Positions 1 to 10,086 of a stretch of 64,000 nucleotides of DNA are shown one piece after another; the stretch's first letter is position 1, and the number at the start of each line of letters is the position of its first letter. The stretch is from Tritrichomonas musculus (lineage: Eukaryota > Parabasalia > Tritrichomonadida > Tritrichomonadidae), in contig JAPFFF010000018.1 of assembly GCA_039105265.1 (NCBI GenBank), positions 1,922,001-1,986,000 of the forward strand, in the 5' to 3' direction. Made by a program: the position numbers and the translations under genes. The notes under the pieces were generated by a model, which had not been told where the DNA came from, made no database searches, and was given only the letters and a program-made list of their open reading frames with translations.

Positions 1-910
1 ATCTTGTAATTAGCTCCATTTATCATATGGATACCTCATGCCATCTCTTATCAAATTTTAACTAATATGTGATTAATAATTAAAATTAAATAATAAAAAT
101 CCAAGAATCATGTATTCAAAAGAAAGTAATTTTGGAATATACTAATTCAACAACCAAAGCTCTATATCACAATTCTTCATCAAATCTCAGACTTGCTCTA
201 TTGGAGACAAATCTGGGATTTTTGCCTGCCAACCGAGCTGAGAAGGAAGGATTGATGACAAAACTCGTCTTTCATATCGAGATGAATGGCATTGCCCATT
301 ATCTTGCTCCCATTTCAATTCATATCTAAATTGTTTTTTTATATCAATAAAATTATTGTTACCAATTGAAGATTCACAATATTTTATTAATTAAAGATTG
401 ATATATTAGGCCGTTATTCTGGTACCTGAGAGTTTTTTCAAAAATTGGTCTGATTTCCCAATCTGATGCCTCTGATTTACTAAATTGATTTTCTAATAAT
501 CCCTCAAAAAAGGTGTTTTTATGTACTTTAAAGGGTTTAAACCATTTGTTATATTTTCATTTTGTCCTCAAAAGCAATGTTCCATTTGAATATCAGGATA
601 TAAGAAAATCAAAATGCTCAAAGTCTTGTGTAAATCAAAGTAAAATAGGCCATGAAATCCTACGAATATTAGTACCAAAATAACAGCCTAAAGTGGATCA
701 ATCATAAAATTTCATCTAAAATTCAAAGTCTTGAGCCATCAATTTTAAATATTCATGTGAACTTCAAAATTAAGCTAGATGTGGCTGTTATATTTGAATT
801 TCTATCTGTTCCCCATCCGGAACAACCATCACTACTAACGTTGAAATTAGTTTCAATAAAGGTATCAGAAACACAAAAGTATTCAATTATGTTGTAACGA
901 AGAACATGTT
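1..910. other. No recognised gene
   Basis: AT-rich sequence with short open stretches only. The longest, about 132-329 on the plus strand, opens with TTG rather than ATG and resembles nothing I know. I see no tRNA, repeat array or transposon end here. Confidence 0.5.
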
Positions 911-2722
911 GATATTATATGGATAACAAACTGGTCTCATATTTATTCTGCTGATTTTGAACCTAATAGCACTGTATCACCATATTGTCCATATTTATGG
1001 TGTGTCTGTGATGACAAGATACATTCATCGTTTTCAGGTTCAGCATTAACAGCCGATTGTCTGAATTCACTTAAGACAAACTCACTGACATACTTCCATA
1101 TGTCATTTGAAATATGATGCATACTTCTTCAAAAACGAAGATCGTTGGGATAAATAGATTACTCAAAGATCAGGGACAATAGTACAAGTGATCATAGACA
1201 AGAAGAAAGTCATAATTGACGAAAAAATAAGTAAGTGAAAAGTAATTAGAGAAAAACATTTGACTTTTCGTTATAGTTATTCCATCACTTTCGAACCATT
1301 AGGAGATTTTGCAAGCATGAGTAGATAATCTAAGGGGGGTGATGGCTATTAATATTCGCTAAAACAATTACGATACTTTATATGGTTTTACTAGGTCCGA
1401 ACAACGTTTAATAGTTCAGAACCAATACGAAACACATCGCCGGTACATCGAGCGCCACTAACTGAAAACACTAAGAAAACAATTATAAACGTTGGAGATA
1501 CACATATGAGTCCGATAGTTTGATAAGATCGTTAACAACGTCTGTAAAGGTAATCCAAAGACGATAATCACATACGAAAAATAATAGAGAGATCATATTA
1601 ATAGCCATCGCCCCCCTTAGACTATCTACTTTGATTTTGTCACCCTATAGAAATTATTATTATAGTTCAACCGATATTGATTTGCAACTGATAAATCCAT
1701 TAACTAACTCACTATGGAATTGTTTGTAAACGATATCACTAACGAAATATCTATTAATGAATGTAAATGAACTCATTTAAATGAAACCAAAAATAAACAT
1801 CATTTACTCTTCATCGTCAGCGAATTCATCCGAATCGACCATAAAATCGACTTGGTTACTAATCGTGGTACATATCTAGTTAGTTGTAACCCCTTAACCA
1901 ACGACGTGATTCATGAGTGATTTCGATTCATTATAGATGGTTCATAACATGTTATCGTTAATGATTCGTAAGAAACGATTCGTTAGTGATTCATAAGAGA
2001 TGATTCGTTACTGAGTTCATTTACATTCATTAATAGATATTTCGTTAGTGATATCGTTTACAAACAATTCCATAGTGAGTTATTTAATGGATTTATCAGT
2101 TGCAAATCAATATCGGTTGAACTATAATAATAATTTCTATAGGGTGACAAAATCAAAGTAGATAGTCTAAGGGGGGCGATGGCTATTAATATGATCTCTC
2201 TATTATTTTTCGTATGTGATTATCGTCTTTGGATTACCTTTACAGACGTTGTTAACGATCTTATCAAACTATCGGACTCATATGTGTATCTCCAACGTTT
2301 ATAATTGTTTTCTTAGTGTTTTCAGTTAGTGGCGCTCGATGTACCGGCGATGTGTTTCGTATTGGTTCTGAACTATTAAACGTTGTTCGGACCTAGTAAA
2401 ACCATATAAAGTATCGTAATTGTTTTAGCGAATATTAATAGCCATCACCCCCTTAGACTATCTACTGCATGTTCAAGTTAACAATTGACAAAGAAATCAT
2501 TATGAATAAGATATGCACAGAGCAAAATATCAAATGTCAAATGACACCAATCTCAGTATTCTATGATCAACATGTTTCATAAAATGAGGATAAGAAAACA
2601 ATGGATGAATTAGAAGAAGATCGTAAATAATTACTCATTAAAGCAAAACTTGCCAAAGCTTTCAGTGAAGAATCACATATCTTCAAACATTACAAAGCCT
2701 TGAATTGACTTCCTGAAATATG
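911..2722 (+). pseudogene. Decayed coding region of unknown family, split by a foldback element
   Basis: Several long stretches on the plus strand read as ordinary protein-like sequence on both sides of the foldback element at 1320-2466. When the element and one copy of its 5-bp target duplication are set aside, the reading phase before and after the insertion agrees, so the element landed inside coding-like DNA. Codon composition looks like a real gene, with mixed charged, aromatic and aliphatic residues. The region is broken by several lesions besides the insertion. I do not recognise the family; it could be a host gene or part of an old mobile or virus-like element. Calling it a relic is inference. 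Confidence 0.4.
1320..2466. mobile_element. Foldback (giant palindrome) DNA element with GCATG target duplication
   Basis: The 1147-bp element has nearly perfect inverted arms, 1320-1775 and 2012-2466 (about 455 bp each), around a 236-nt loop. It is flanked by direct GCATG repeats at 1315-1319 and 2467-2471, so I read it as a 5-bp target duplication. The ends read AGTAGATARTCTAAGGGGG. The same terminal motif recurs in inverted form at 1595-1630 and 2157-2190, so each outer part (1320-1630 and 2157-2466) is itself a roughly 310-bp unit with its own terminal inverted repeats, enclosing a palindromic middle. There is no long ORF, so it is non-autonomous. Superfamily is unassigned; a 5-bp duplication excludes TA-, TTAA- and 8-bp-duplicating families. 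Confidence 0.8.
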
Positions 2723-4905
2723 CTATGTTTTATTTTATCAAGGATTGCATAAATTAAAGAATCTTCAATGAGGCTGGAAGTGAACCCTATAGACGCACTC
2801 ACATTTTGAGCATATATGATTTTCTAATAACGTCCAAGAGATATCAAACTTGATACCACTTACTCTTGATTCGCAAAATAAACTACTAGTCAGCGGAGTA
2901 CTAAATGTCTTGCCTAGTATATAATATTTTTTTTTATTAACAAGCATTTTGTCCAACTTCTTTTTTATGTTGTTATTTTCAACCAGATTTAAGAATAAAT
3001 AGCCTTCATTTGTTCAAAAAAAATTTGTTGATTTAAAATTATTTTCAACAAAATCATTAATCTGCATTCATATGAATGCAATAAAAAGCGAATAATTGAA
3101 ACAATAAGCTAAAGTCAGAAATTGCGTAATAGAGTATTTTCATATCTCATAAAAAGGCTTTCGATTCACTTGTCAACGAGAAAAGTAAGAAATTTTTTCC
3201 TGTTTGGCTTATATGTTTCAGAACACCATGAATCCTGTAGTATTTTTTCAATTTAAAATATATTCTTATTCTGTTTTCTTTGGATCAAATCTGAAAAAAA
3301 TAATATGTTTTATTGTTAGCATTAATTAGCATACGGCATCCAATTTCCCCGTCAAGTTTAAAACCGTAATTTCACTTAGAAAAACAAATAAAGAACAATA
3401 GTTCCAATCAAAATCTTCAGGATCAATTTTAATCCTTATTGCAGTTTTATATTTTGAGCTCATCATTGGTTTCGAGATGCTTTTAATTATGGAAGTAGCA
3501 TCTATAATATTGATTGTTTGCTTTATTCTTTCTTCTATTCGTGCTTTTATTTAATGATATCATTATGAATGTTCGTTTTGTTTGTACGCAGAAAGAAACG
3601 TATATTTTTATGATAAGTTTATCGTAAAAAAGGAAAAATAATTTTTGAAACCGAAATCTACATATAAGAATCTTACTTTGTTTATTGAAAAAGATTACTG
3701 TTGAATTGAGACATTTATTGAAGCCTCTTAGAGCCTCTTTTTACTATAAATGAAAATGATTGTTTACTAATAATTCAGTTTATTATGCTGCTTAATGAAT
3801 ATTTATTAAAATTTTGAAAACAAAATGTATTTTTAGTCGTATCCTGATTTACAGAAAAAATCAAATGTTTCTAGGTTTGTTTAGTCTCAATTTTCGATAT
3901 CAATGTTTGACCTTTTTTTCTGATATCAAAATTTTTTAAATTATTTTAATGGATTATGCAATATATATCTGTCATTATATTTTCTTTTAGTTGATCCTTT
4001 AACATAATTTGCTAGAATATATTTATTTTATGCCATTAAAATACAATTTTTAATAATTTTTGCAGGGAATAATTTCGATTAATCAAGATTCAATTTCAAA
4101 AGAATTAATTTCATACTTAATCATCGAATTTATTTATTAAAATTTCCAATCAATAACATTTTAAAATCGACTTTCAGAGTTAATAAAAGTGCCAAATCTG
4201 ATAATCGATATCAGAATAACAAGCCCAAATGTTTCTATTTAATTTCAAATAGTATTATTTTTAAAATTTTTCTTTTGAAACAATAACATATGCGTTTTAT
4301 GTATTATGTTTTTTTTAATACTTTATTTTAATTTTAAAACTTTAAGTGCACTATATTTTTAATTTTTAAATTTTTTTTAAATGATCATTTTCAATTCAAA
4401 AATATTTTTGATAAGCATCCATAGAACCACTGAAAAGTTCTTTACGACGCTTAAAAGTCCTTTACGATAAATTGACATCAGCTTTTTTCATTCAAAAATT
4501 TAAAAATTTTAATTTAAATAAAAACGTTATTTTTAATTCTCAGAATTATTGTCAATCGCTCTCCATTCGTTGAAAATGAAATCGCTTGCATTTTAAACGA
4601 TTTTGAACTTTTTTTACCCTATGAAATCGAGATATACAACTAGATTTATTGAATCTTGGTTTCAGTATCACATTATTTTTTTTTCTAATATTTATGAACT
4701 TAAATACATTTTGAAGCTTGTTCTTTATTATCGAAAATTGTTTAAAACGAAATCGTGCGATGTTGCTCTATAATATTTTCTCTCGTTTTGTCTTTTTCAA
4801 GGAATTGGATTTATTTATCGAGATCTTTTTTTTACAACATACTTATTTCAATAGAATATCGCTTATATAAACAAAAAAAATCGATTAATATATTTTTTAT
4901 TTGTA
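2723..4905. other. Long AT-rich region without recognisable gene
   Basis: Runs of A and T with no ORF above about 65 codons that looks coding. A 63-codon minus-strand open frame at 2765-2956 has no upstream context or recognisable motif. I see no tRNA, array or transposon ends. Confidence 0.55.
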
Positions 4906-5229
4906 TAGTCTAGAGTAAAACCCCCCTACCAAATGGAAAACCCCCTACCAAATCTCTATATAAAAGAGTTAGAATCATAATATTATATATACATATAGAT
5001 AAAATGTTCATTTGATAAAATAATTATTATTATTTAAAAAATGTTTATTTTATATTTAGATATTAGTATTTAAAAATGCAATCTATTCAATTTTTTTATC
5101 GAAAAATTGAATAGAAAATGGTAGGTGGGTTTTCCACCAACGTACTTTTTGCCACCATTAAAGGCCAAAAATAGGTGAATAAAAATGGTAGGGGGGTTTT
5201 CCATTGGTAGGAGGTTTTCCAGTAGACTA
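4906..5229. mobile_element. MITE with TA target duplication
   Basis: The 324-bp element starts with TAGTCTAGAGTAAAACCCCC and ends with the inverted counterpart (reverse complement TAGTCTACTGGAAAACCTCC). Each end carries a doubled block of the form GGAAAAC-C-run-TACCA. TA dinucleotides flank both sides (4904-4905, 5230-5231). The interior is AT-rich with a small hairpin (about 5077-5118) and no coding capacity. TA duplication fits the Tc1/mariner/pogo group; it sits about 200 bp from the 3' end of a pogo-like transposase relic but may not belong to it. Confidence 0.7.
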
Positions 5230-5436
5230 TATATTACTTTTTTCGAAAGATTATAATTTGCGCATCAAGAAAAATTTTATTTTAAATGTAGACAGTATAA
5301 AAAAAACGTTTTTATATTCAAATTAAACATGTTAAATTACTTAAATTAAAAATTTTTAATTTTTCAAAATGATTATCATATCGATTGATTTTAAAACAAA
5401 GATTTATTGTTTTTATTTTAATTTTTGTTAATTTTT

Positions 5437-6854
5437 TCAATACCTCGGAAGCGGAAATGTGATTTTATTTTGTACTGGTGGCTGATTTCGGCTATTTAGC
5501 ACTGATTGTTGAGCATTCGTCAATGGTTCTTGCCTTGTGATGATAGAATCGATGTGTGATGATTCATAATGACGGACAGCACGAGCGAGTTCACGATGGC
5601 AGATTAAATGGCCATTTTCTCTGCATATCCCTGCGCTTCGAAAAGCTTTTACGACAGCTGGTGGGCATGATGCCATCCAAAAAGATGAAACGATTTTGTT
5701 AAGTTGGTTGACAACACGTGATGCAGGAGCTTCATTAGTAATTTTATATATATTTCTTTTTGAGAGGCCGAAAGTGCCAAGATCCAACGGTTGTGTCTGG
5801 TCACTACAATATACATGAATAATGAGGACGTACAAGTTAAGGTTTGGAATATTAACTTTATTAAGTGAATTTATGTGTGGGCGGAAGCCATCTATGATTA
5901 ATAATACTAGGCCGTTGTAATGAAGCCTGAATCTTTTTTGCATAAGATTCAAACAAAAATTAGAAAACCAATCATCAAATATTTGTTGATTTACAAAACC
6001 ATTTACTTGGGATACTACTCTGAATCTTTAAAAAGGAATAAAATCATCGATCATTTTTTCCAGTGTTTTTCTTGAAACACAACCCAAGGTTCAATGTATT
6101 CGCCATCGGTACATATTGCATGAATAGCAGTTGCACGTTTGTAGTTACGGTCGACTGAGTAATTACATGTAGGTTTTGAATAATCTGCTCGTACTAAAAC
6201 TGTAACTTCCTTTGCATCAGAATACTCTTGATAACCAACTTCATCAACGGTAAAGCAGAAAGAAGGATGAACATGAGGAAGTGCATTTTCTAAAGTATCG
6301 TAATATTGATCTATTTCATCTTCAGAACAATCTTTTCTTTTTTCGTCTAGGGGAATACCTGGTACGCCTTTATAATCATCACGGAAATAATAAAAAATTA
6401 TTGATCTTAGTTCCTTTTGGCTTATGTTTTTGTGTGTTACTTCATTAATGAAATTTGTTAAATAATCACATGTTGGATTATTATCTTCTATCAGCATTTT
6501 CTCAATCTCATCTTGCAATATTTGTCGTTCATTTTCGTCTAATGTTGGAGGTCTTCCGTTTTGTTTTGTTTCTCCAATATATTTATCGTTTTGATACTTT
6601 GTGCTCATTGAATTTTTACCGAAAAGAAGACCAATTCTTGCGAATGAAACATGACATTCTTCATTTCGTAAATATGAACAAAGGACGCCCACTTGCTCAC
6701 GAAAACATGTTGCAGATAAATATTCTTTTGAATGAATGCATTGATTAAAGAGATCTGCTTCTTTTTCATTTTGCGGAACAAATTCTTTCAATAATGTATT
6801 ATGCAAAGGCTCCAAATCCTTGGTCTTTGGATCAGGGGAATATGGCACTGTCAT
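5437..6854 (-). pseudogene. Broken pogo/Tigger-like DDE transposase
   Basis: Two open segments on the minus strand form one transposase. The upstream part (6051-6854, 267 codons from ATG) has the first catalytic region, with the motif FTVDEVGYQEYSD followed by a strand pattern ending ATAIHAICTDG. The downstream part (5437-5952) has the second, LLIIDGFRPH, then SDQTQPLDLGTFGLSK, which matches the QPLD.G.FG..K signature of DDE_1 (pogo/Tigger/Fot1) transposases. Between them (about 5953-6050) there is a stop and a frame change, yet readable transposase sequence continues, so the gene is interrupted. An N-terminal DNA-binding region may be the first about 130 residues. I could not find terminal inverted repeats for the whole element. 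A plain DNA-transposon relic, not expected to be active. Confidence 0.8.
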
Positions 6855-7442
6855 TGAAAATGATAAATTTTCACGACCAAACGAAACTTTTTGAATTCAT
6901 TAATTGAAATGAAGAAAACTTTTTCAAAACTTATTTTTTATTCAAATTGAGCTCTTATCAAAAAAATAATTATCTGAATATCAAAATGGTTTATTTTTAC
7001 TTTTATTTATTTTTAGACTAAAAAAATAATTATTTTTTTTAATCTCTTTTCATATTTATTAAAAATACATAAAAATAAAAGATACTGTTAAAATCATGTA
7101 TAAAATAAAGAGTTTGATGAATATAAAAAAACATTGAAAAAGTTGATAAAATTTTTATCATCTCACTTCACCGTAAACCAACCTCTCAATTTTAGGAAAT
7201 TTTCTTAAAATTGAGAGCTTTTCACTTCACCGTAAATGACTTTTAAGCGACGAGTAGTATAGAATTGTGAGTCCTTGGACGCCATGCAAACATGGCATCC
7301 CAGTCCTCACAATTTCAAGGCAATTAGCCACATTTTATTGAGAGATAATTCATTGTTTCTCAGCTATGAACATTCATTCATTTGACTTACATAAATATCA
7401 AATTATATTTTACATAATTTTATACTTTTTTCTTTACATTAA
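6855..7442. other. Intergenic region with hairpins and a short direct repeat
   Basis: Mostly A/T runs, but the 3' half is structured. A 15-bp direct repeat (TCACTTCACCGTAAA) occurs at 7163-7177 and 7222-7236, with a 12-bp-stem hairpin between its copies at 7183-7217. A second, stronger hairpin follows at 7262-7316. The small ORF at 7443 starts about 125 bp further on. Confidence 0.6.
7262..7316. other. Strong two-part stem-loop (possible structured RNA or element end)
   Basis: The outer stem pairs AATTGTGAG with CTCACAATT (9 bp). The inner stem pairs GCCATG with CATGGC around a CAAA loop. This is more GC-rich and more structured than the surrounding DNA. It may be a small RNA, a terminator-like structure or part of an unrecognised MITE; no RNA family was identified. 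Confidence 0.35.
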
Positions 7443-7691
7443 ATGGAACAACAATCAAAAGTAATTGATTCAACTATTAGTCTTAGCAACATATCTGATT
7501 TAGAATTATTGAAACAATTAATCAAAGAATTAATTAGAGATGATGAAATTGCAGCTTTACGTAAATTATTACGAGTAAACAAGAATTGTATGAAATTCAA
7601 AACAAAAGACCTTAACGATGAATTATATAAAGATGGATATAGATTTGTAAAGAGAAATGGTGTAATGACATATATTACATCAACAAATTGA
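7443..7691 (+). CDS. Small unknown protein, 82 residues
   Basis: The ATG at 7443 opens an 82-codon frame of normal composition: a helical, charged N-terminal half (about residues 18-45, rich in L, K, D, E, I) and a C-terminal part with aromatic residues. I do not recognise it. The last few codons and the stop lie inside the inverted copy of the P1 upstream repeat that starts around 7680, so the original C-terminus may have been replaced at a duplication junction. There is no signal peptide or membrane segment. It may be a real small gene, a truncated one, or chance. Confidence 0.4.
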   Translation: MEQQSKVIDSTISLSNISDLELLKQLIKELIRDDEIAALRKLLRVNKNCMKFKTKDLNDELYKDGYRFVKRNGVMTYITSTN

Positions 7692-9090
7692 ATTTTATTT
7701 TTTTATCAAACTTAGACAAACAAATTTTATGTCATCAAATTTCTCTTAAATTTTGAAACAAAATTTTTTTTAAAATTTTTAAAAGCCACTTTTTGAACAA
7801 TATCTTGATGATATGTATTCAAGCAAAAAAATTGAGATAAAAATAATATTTTTTTTGAAATGCATATATCTCATAATACATTTAATAAATATATTTGTTT
7901 AAATTAAAAAAGTGCTTTATCATGCATTTATTAATATCACAATTGAATTAGTATTACCATAATTGATATTATTATAAGTTTTTATTCATTTGACAATCAA
8001 TTTTTTTTTAATTCATAAATATTTCGATTAAAAATCATACGATTTTTAATATTTTAATTTATTACATTTAAATGATATTTTTATAAAAGATATTACATTT
8101 ATGTTAGATTTTTAACATACAATCTTTCTAAAAACTCATTTTATTTTTAAGTCCATTCAATTTTTATAATAAAAATGGAAAAATTTTATTTTTTTTGTCA
8201 TAATTTTTTTTCTAAAAATATGTGATTTTATAGTATATTTCATTAAAAATATTTGGAAATACCATTTTACAATTAAAATAAAGTAAAAATCTTAAAAATA
8301 TAATCAAAAAAATATCATTCAGAAATTTTTTTTTATTTTTATCAAAATTTGAAAATGTAATTCAATTTTAATGAATAATATTTAGTAAATATCTTAAAAT
8401 TGTATGTTAAAAATTCCATGAAATAATGATATGTTATTTAAATATTAAATTACATTAATATATTAAAATTATATAAAAATCGTAAGATTTTTTATAGCTT
8501 GAATACCTATTCTTGATGACAAGTTTTGATTTCAAGAATTTTTTTAATATATTAAATATTTTAATACTCTATAGTTTTTATTTCTAAAATTCTATATAAA
8601 TCAAAATTTTTCAATATATTTGATTGATTATATAAATTTTAGGCTTGTTAAGTAAATTTTCCTTTTTGATATTTTCTTCTGTGTAGAGTCCATAAGAATA
8701 AATATTTACTGTTATAATAAGTCTTTATATTTATTTATTCTATGTTTTATAATAACTTCAACCAACGAATTTTTAAATGTGTTGAAAAGTTTTGATGTAT
8801 ACGAAATTTTAAAAATAAAAATCATGCAATATTGAAATATTCAATATATTATAACATTTTGTTGAATCATAACTTTTCATTAAGATATTGTTCAAAAAGT
8901 GGCTTTTAAAAATTTTTTAAAAAATTTTGTTTTCAAATTTGAGAGAAATTTGATGACATGAAATTTGTTTATCAAAGTTTGATAAAAAATATAATTCAAT
9001 TTGTTGAATTTTAAAACAAAAAAATTATAAAATTATAAAATAATAAAATACTTCATTTTTATTTTTAGAATTTAGAATTTAGAATTTAAA
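7692..9090. repeat. Palindromic spacer upstream of P1 copy 1
   Basis: About 7682-7815 is the inverted counterpart of the P1 upstream block at 8880-9030. Both carry the markers CAACAAATTGAATT, ATGTCATCAAATTTCTC and CACTTTTTGAACAATATCTTG. This looks like the head-to-head spacer of a P1 pair whose minus-strand member has been lost and replaced by the 82-codon ORF. The middle (7860-8870) is AT-rich filler, much of it shared with the spacer between copies 2 and 3. No gene is seen. Confidence 0.65.
9049..9090 (+). promoter_or_regulatory. Conserved P1 leader: initiator-like TTCATTTTT plus AGAATTT repeats
   Basis: Before every P1 ATG the sequence reads TACTTCATTTTTATTTTTAG (one copy TATTTC, one ATTATTAG) followed by two to five imperfect copies of AGAATTT/GAATTTGG, then ATG. 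The TCATTT string fits the trichomonad initiator consensus TCA+1Yw, which would give a leader of about 40-50 nt. The repeat number differs between copies although the ORFs barely differ. Initiator function is inferred from published trichomonad promoters and is not shown here. Confidence 0.5.
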
Positions 9091-9426
9091 ATGACATCAG
9101 TTGAACTTGCGTGTGTTTATGCTGCACTCATTTTGAATGATGATAATGTTGAAATTACTTCAGAAAAAATAAATACAATTTTAAATGCAGCAGATGTCAA
9201 AATTGATTCATATTGGGCAGATATCTTTACACAATATTTCAAAACTCATGACATATCAGAACTTCTCAAAACAACAAATCTTGGAAGATATTCAACAACA
9301 GAATCAACTAATCAAGAAAACTCAGAAACAATAAACGAAGAAGGAAACGGAAAAGAAGGAAATAATAATGAAGAAGAAGAAATTGAAATGTGTGGATTTG
9401 ATGATCTTTTTGATAAAGAGTGTTAA
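9091..9426 (+). CDS. RPLP1: 60S acidic ribosomal protein P1, copy 1 (C-terminal KEC variant)
   Basis: 111 residues. Residues 1-60 match the helical dimerisation domain of eukaryotic P1: start TSVELACVYAALILNDDNVE, then EKINTIL.AADVKIDSYWADIF. P1 pairs with P2 and binds uL10 to form the ribosomal stalk, which recruits and activates elongation-factor GTPases. Residues 70-95 are an N/E/K-rich flexible hinge in place of the usual Ala/Pro hinge, and the acidic tail ends EMCGFDDLFDKEC. The usual end of this array is FDDLFG-stop; one missing G before TAAAG shifts the frame and adds KEC. The ATG is fixed by the domain start and by the conserved leader. A tRNA-Asp gene follows about 345 bp downstream on the same strand. 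Confidence 0.93.
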   Translation: MTSVELACVYAALILNDDNVEITSEKINTILNAADVKIDSYWADIFTQYFKTHDISELLKTTNLGRYSTTESTNQENSETINEEGNGKEGNNNEEEEIEMCGFDDLFDKEC

Positions 9427-9638
9427 TTTTTTAAATCATAATTAAAAACTATTAATTCAATAAGAAATAAAGAAACTTTTTAATCATAAGAATGAAATTC
9501 TAAAAGATTAACAAAATGGAATGACTCTTTTTTGAAAGAATTATTAAATGATATTTTGTGTAATTGATGACATCTGTGAATTTTACCAATAATAATTTTA
9601 TTACCAAGTTGGAGATTCCAAAAAAATAAAAATTTTAT

Positions 9639-9672
<34 letters not shown>

Positions 9673-9770
9673 TGCATAATTTATGACCATTTTGAGTTCA
9701 ATAATTTATATCAAAAGAATTGAAATCATTAATAAAAGAATTACATCATTATATGGATATATCAGTGTAA
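9427..9770 (+). other. P1 3' flank, type A
   Basis: Type A flank begins with TAATTTTTTAAATCATAATT, contains AATAAA-like strings and a long T tract (about 9640-9671), and leads to TGACCATTTTGAGTTCAATA just before tRNA-Asp. The same flank follows copies 2, 3, 6-10, 12, 13 and 16. No gene is seen; a 65-codon minus-strand frame here encodes a poly-Lys run from the T tract and is spurious. Confidence 0.7.
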
Positions 9771-9842
9771 TGGTCGGTGGTGTAGTGGTAGCAGTGTAAG
9801 ACTGTCGTTCTTAAGACCCGGGTTCGATTCCCGGCTGGCCAG
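9771..9842 (+). tRNA. tRNA-Asp: tRNA-Asp(GUC)
   Basis: 72 nt including discriminator G73. The acceptor pairs TGGTCGG with CTGGCCA (two G-U pairs). The anticodon stem TAAGA/TCTTA encloses loop CTGTCGT with anticodon GTC, and the T arm is CCGGG-TTCGATT-CCCGG with a perfect B box. G73 plus GUC are the known Asp identity elements. A T5 run follows as Pol III terminator. No intron. Confidence 0.95.
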
Positions 9843-9897
9843 ATTTTTGCATTTTTTTTTTTATTGATTGAATGTAATAAAAAAAAAGTAACAAAAA

Positions 9898-9969
9898 TAC
9901 CCACGATGGGACTCGAAACCATACCATAAGATTAGAAGTCTTGTATGCTATCCATTACACTACGAGGGC
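9898..9969 (-). tRNA. tRNA-Arg: tRNA-Arg(UCU), damaged T arm
   Basis: Same gene as at 16087 (loop CTTCTAA, anticodon TCT), but the T stem reads ATGGT instead of ATGGG. This loses the near-invariant G53-C61 pair and mutates the B box. Probably poorly transcribed or folded. It converges on the tRNA-Asp gene 55 bp away. Confidence 0.75.
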
Positions 9970-10086
9970 TTCTTATTTGTTTTTATTTTATTCAAACTTT
10001 GTTAAATATTCTCATAAAGAATAAAAAACAAAACTTTTTTTTAAATACCAAAAATGTTTTAATATATATAATTTACAAAATATCTA

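Noticed and set aside
132-329. 65-codon open frame
   Set aside because: Starts with TTG, no recognisable motif, and isolated in non-coding AT-rich DNA.
1320-2466. LTR or virus-like element
   Set aside because: The repeats are inverted, not direct, and no polymerase, integrase or capsid-like reading frame is present.
9061-9090. TTTTTAG before the P1 ATG as a 3' splice site
   Set aside because: No upstream donor or the branch-point/acceptor block known for trichomonad introns; the leader repeats explain the motif.
9480-9677. Lys-rich 65-codon frame on the minus strand
   Set aside because: A by-product of the T tract in the P1 3' flank; sister flanks do not keep it.
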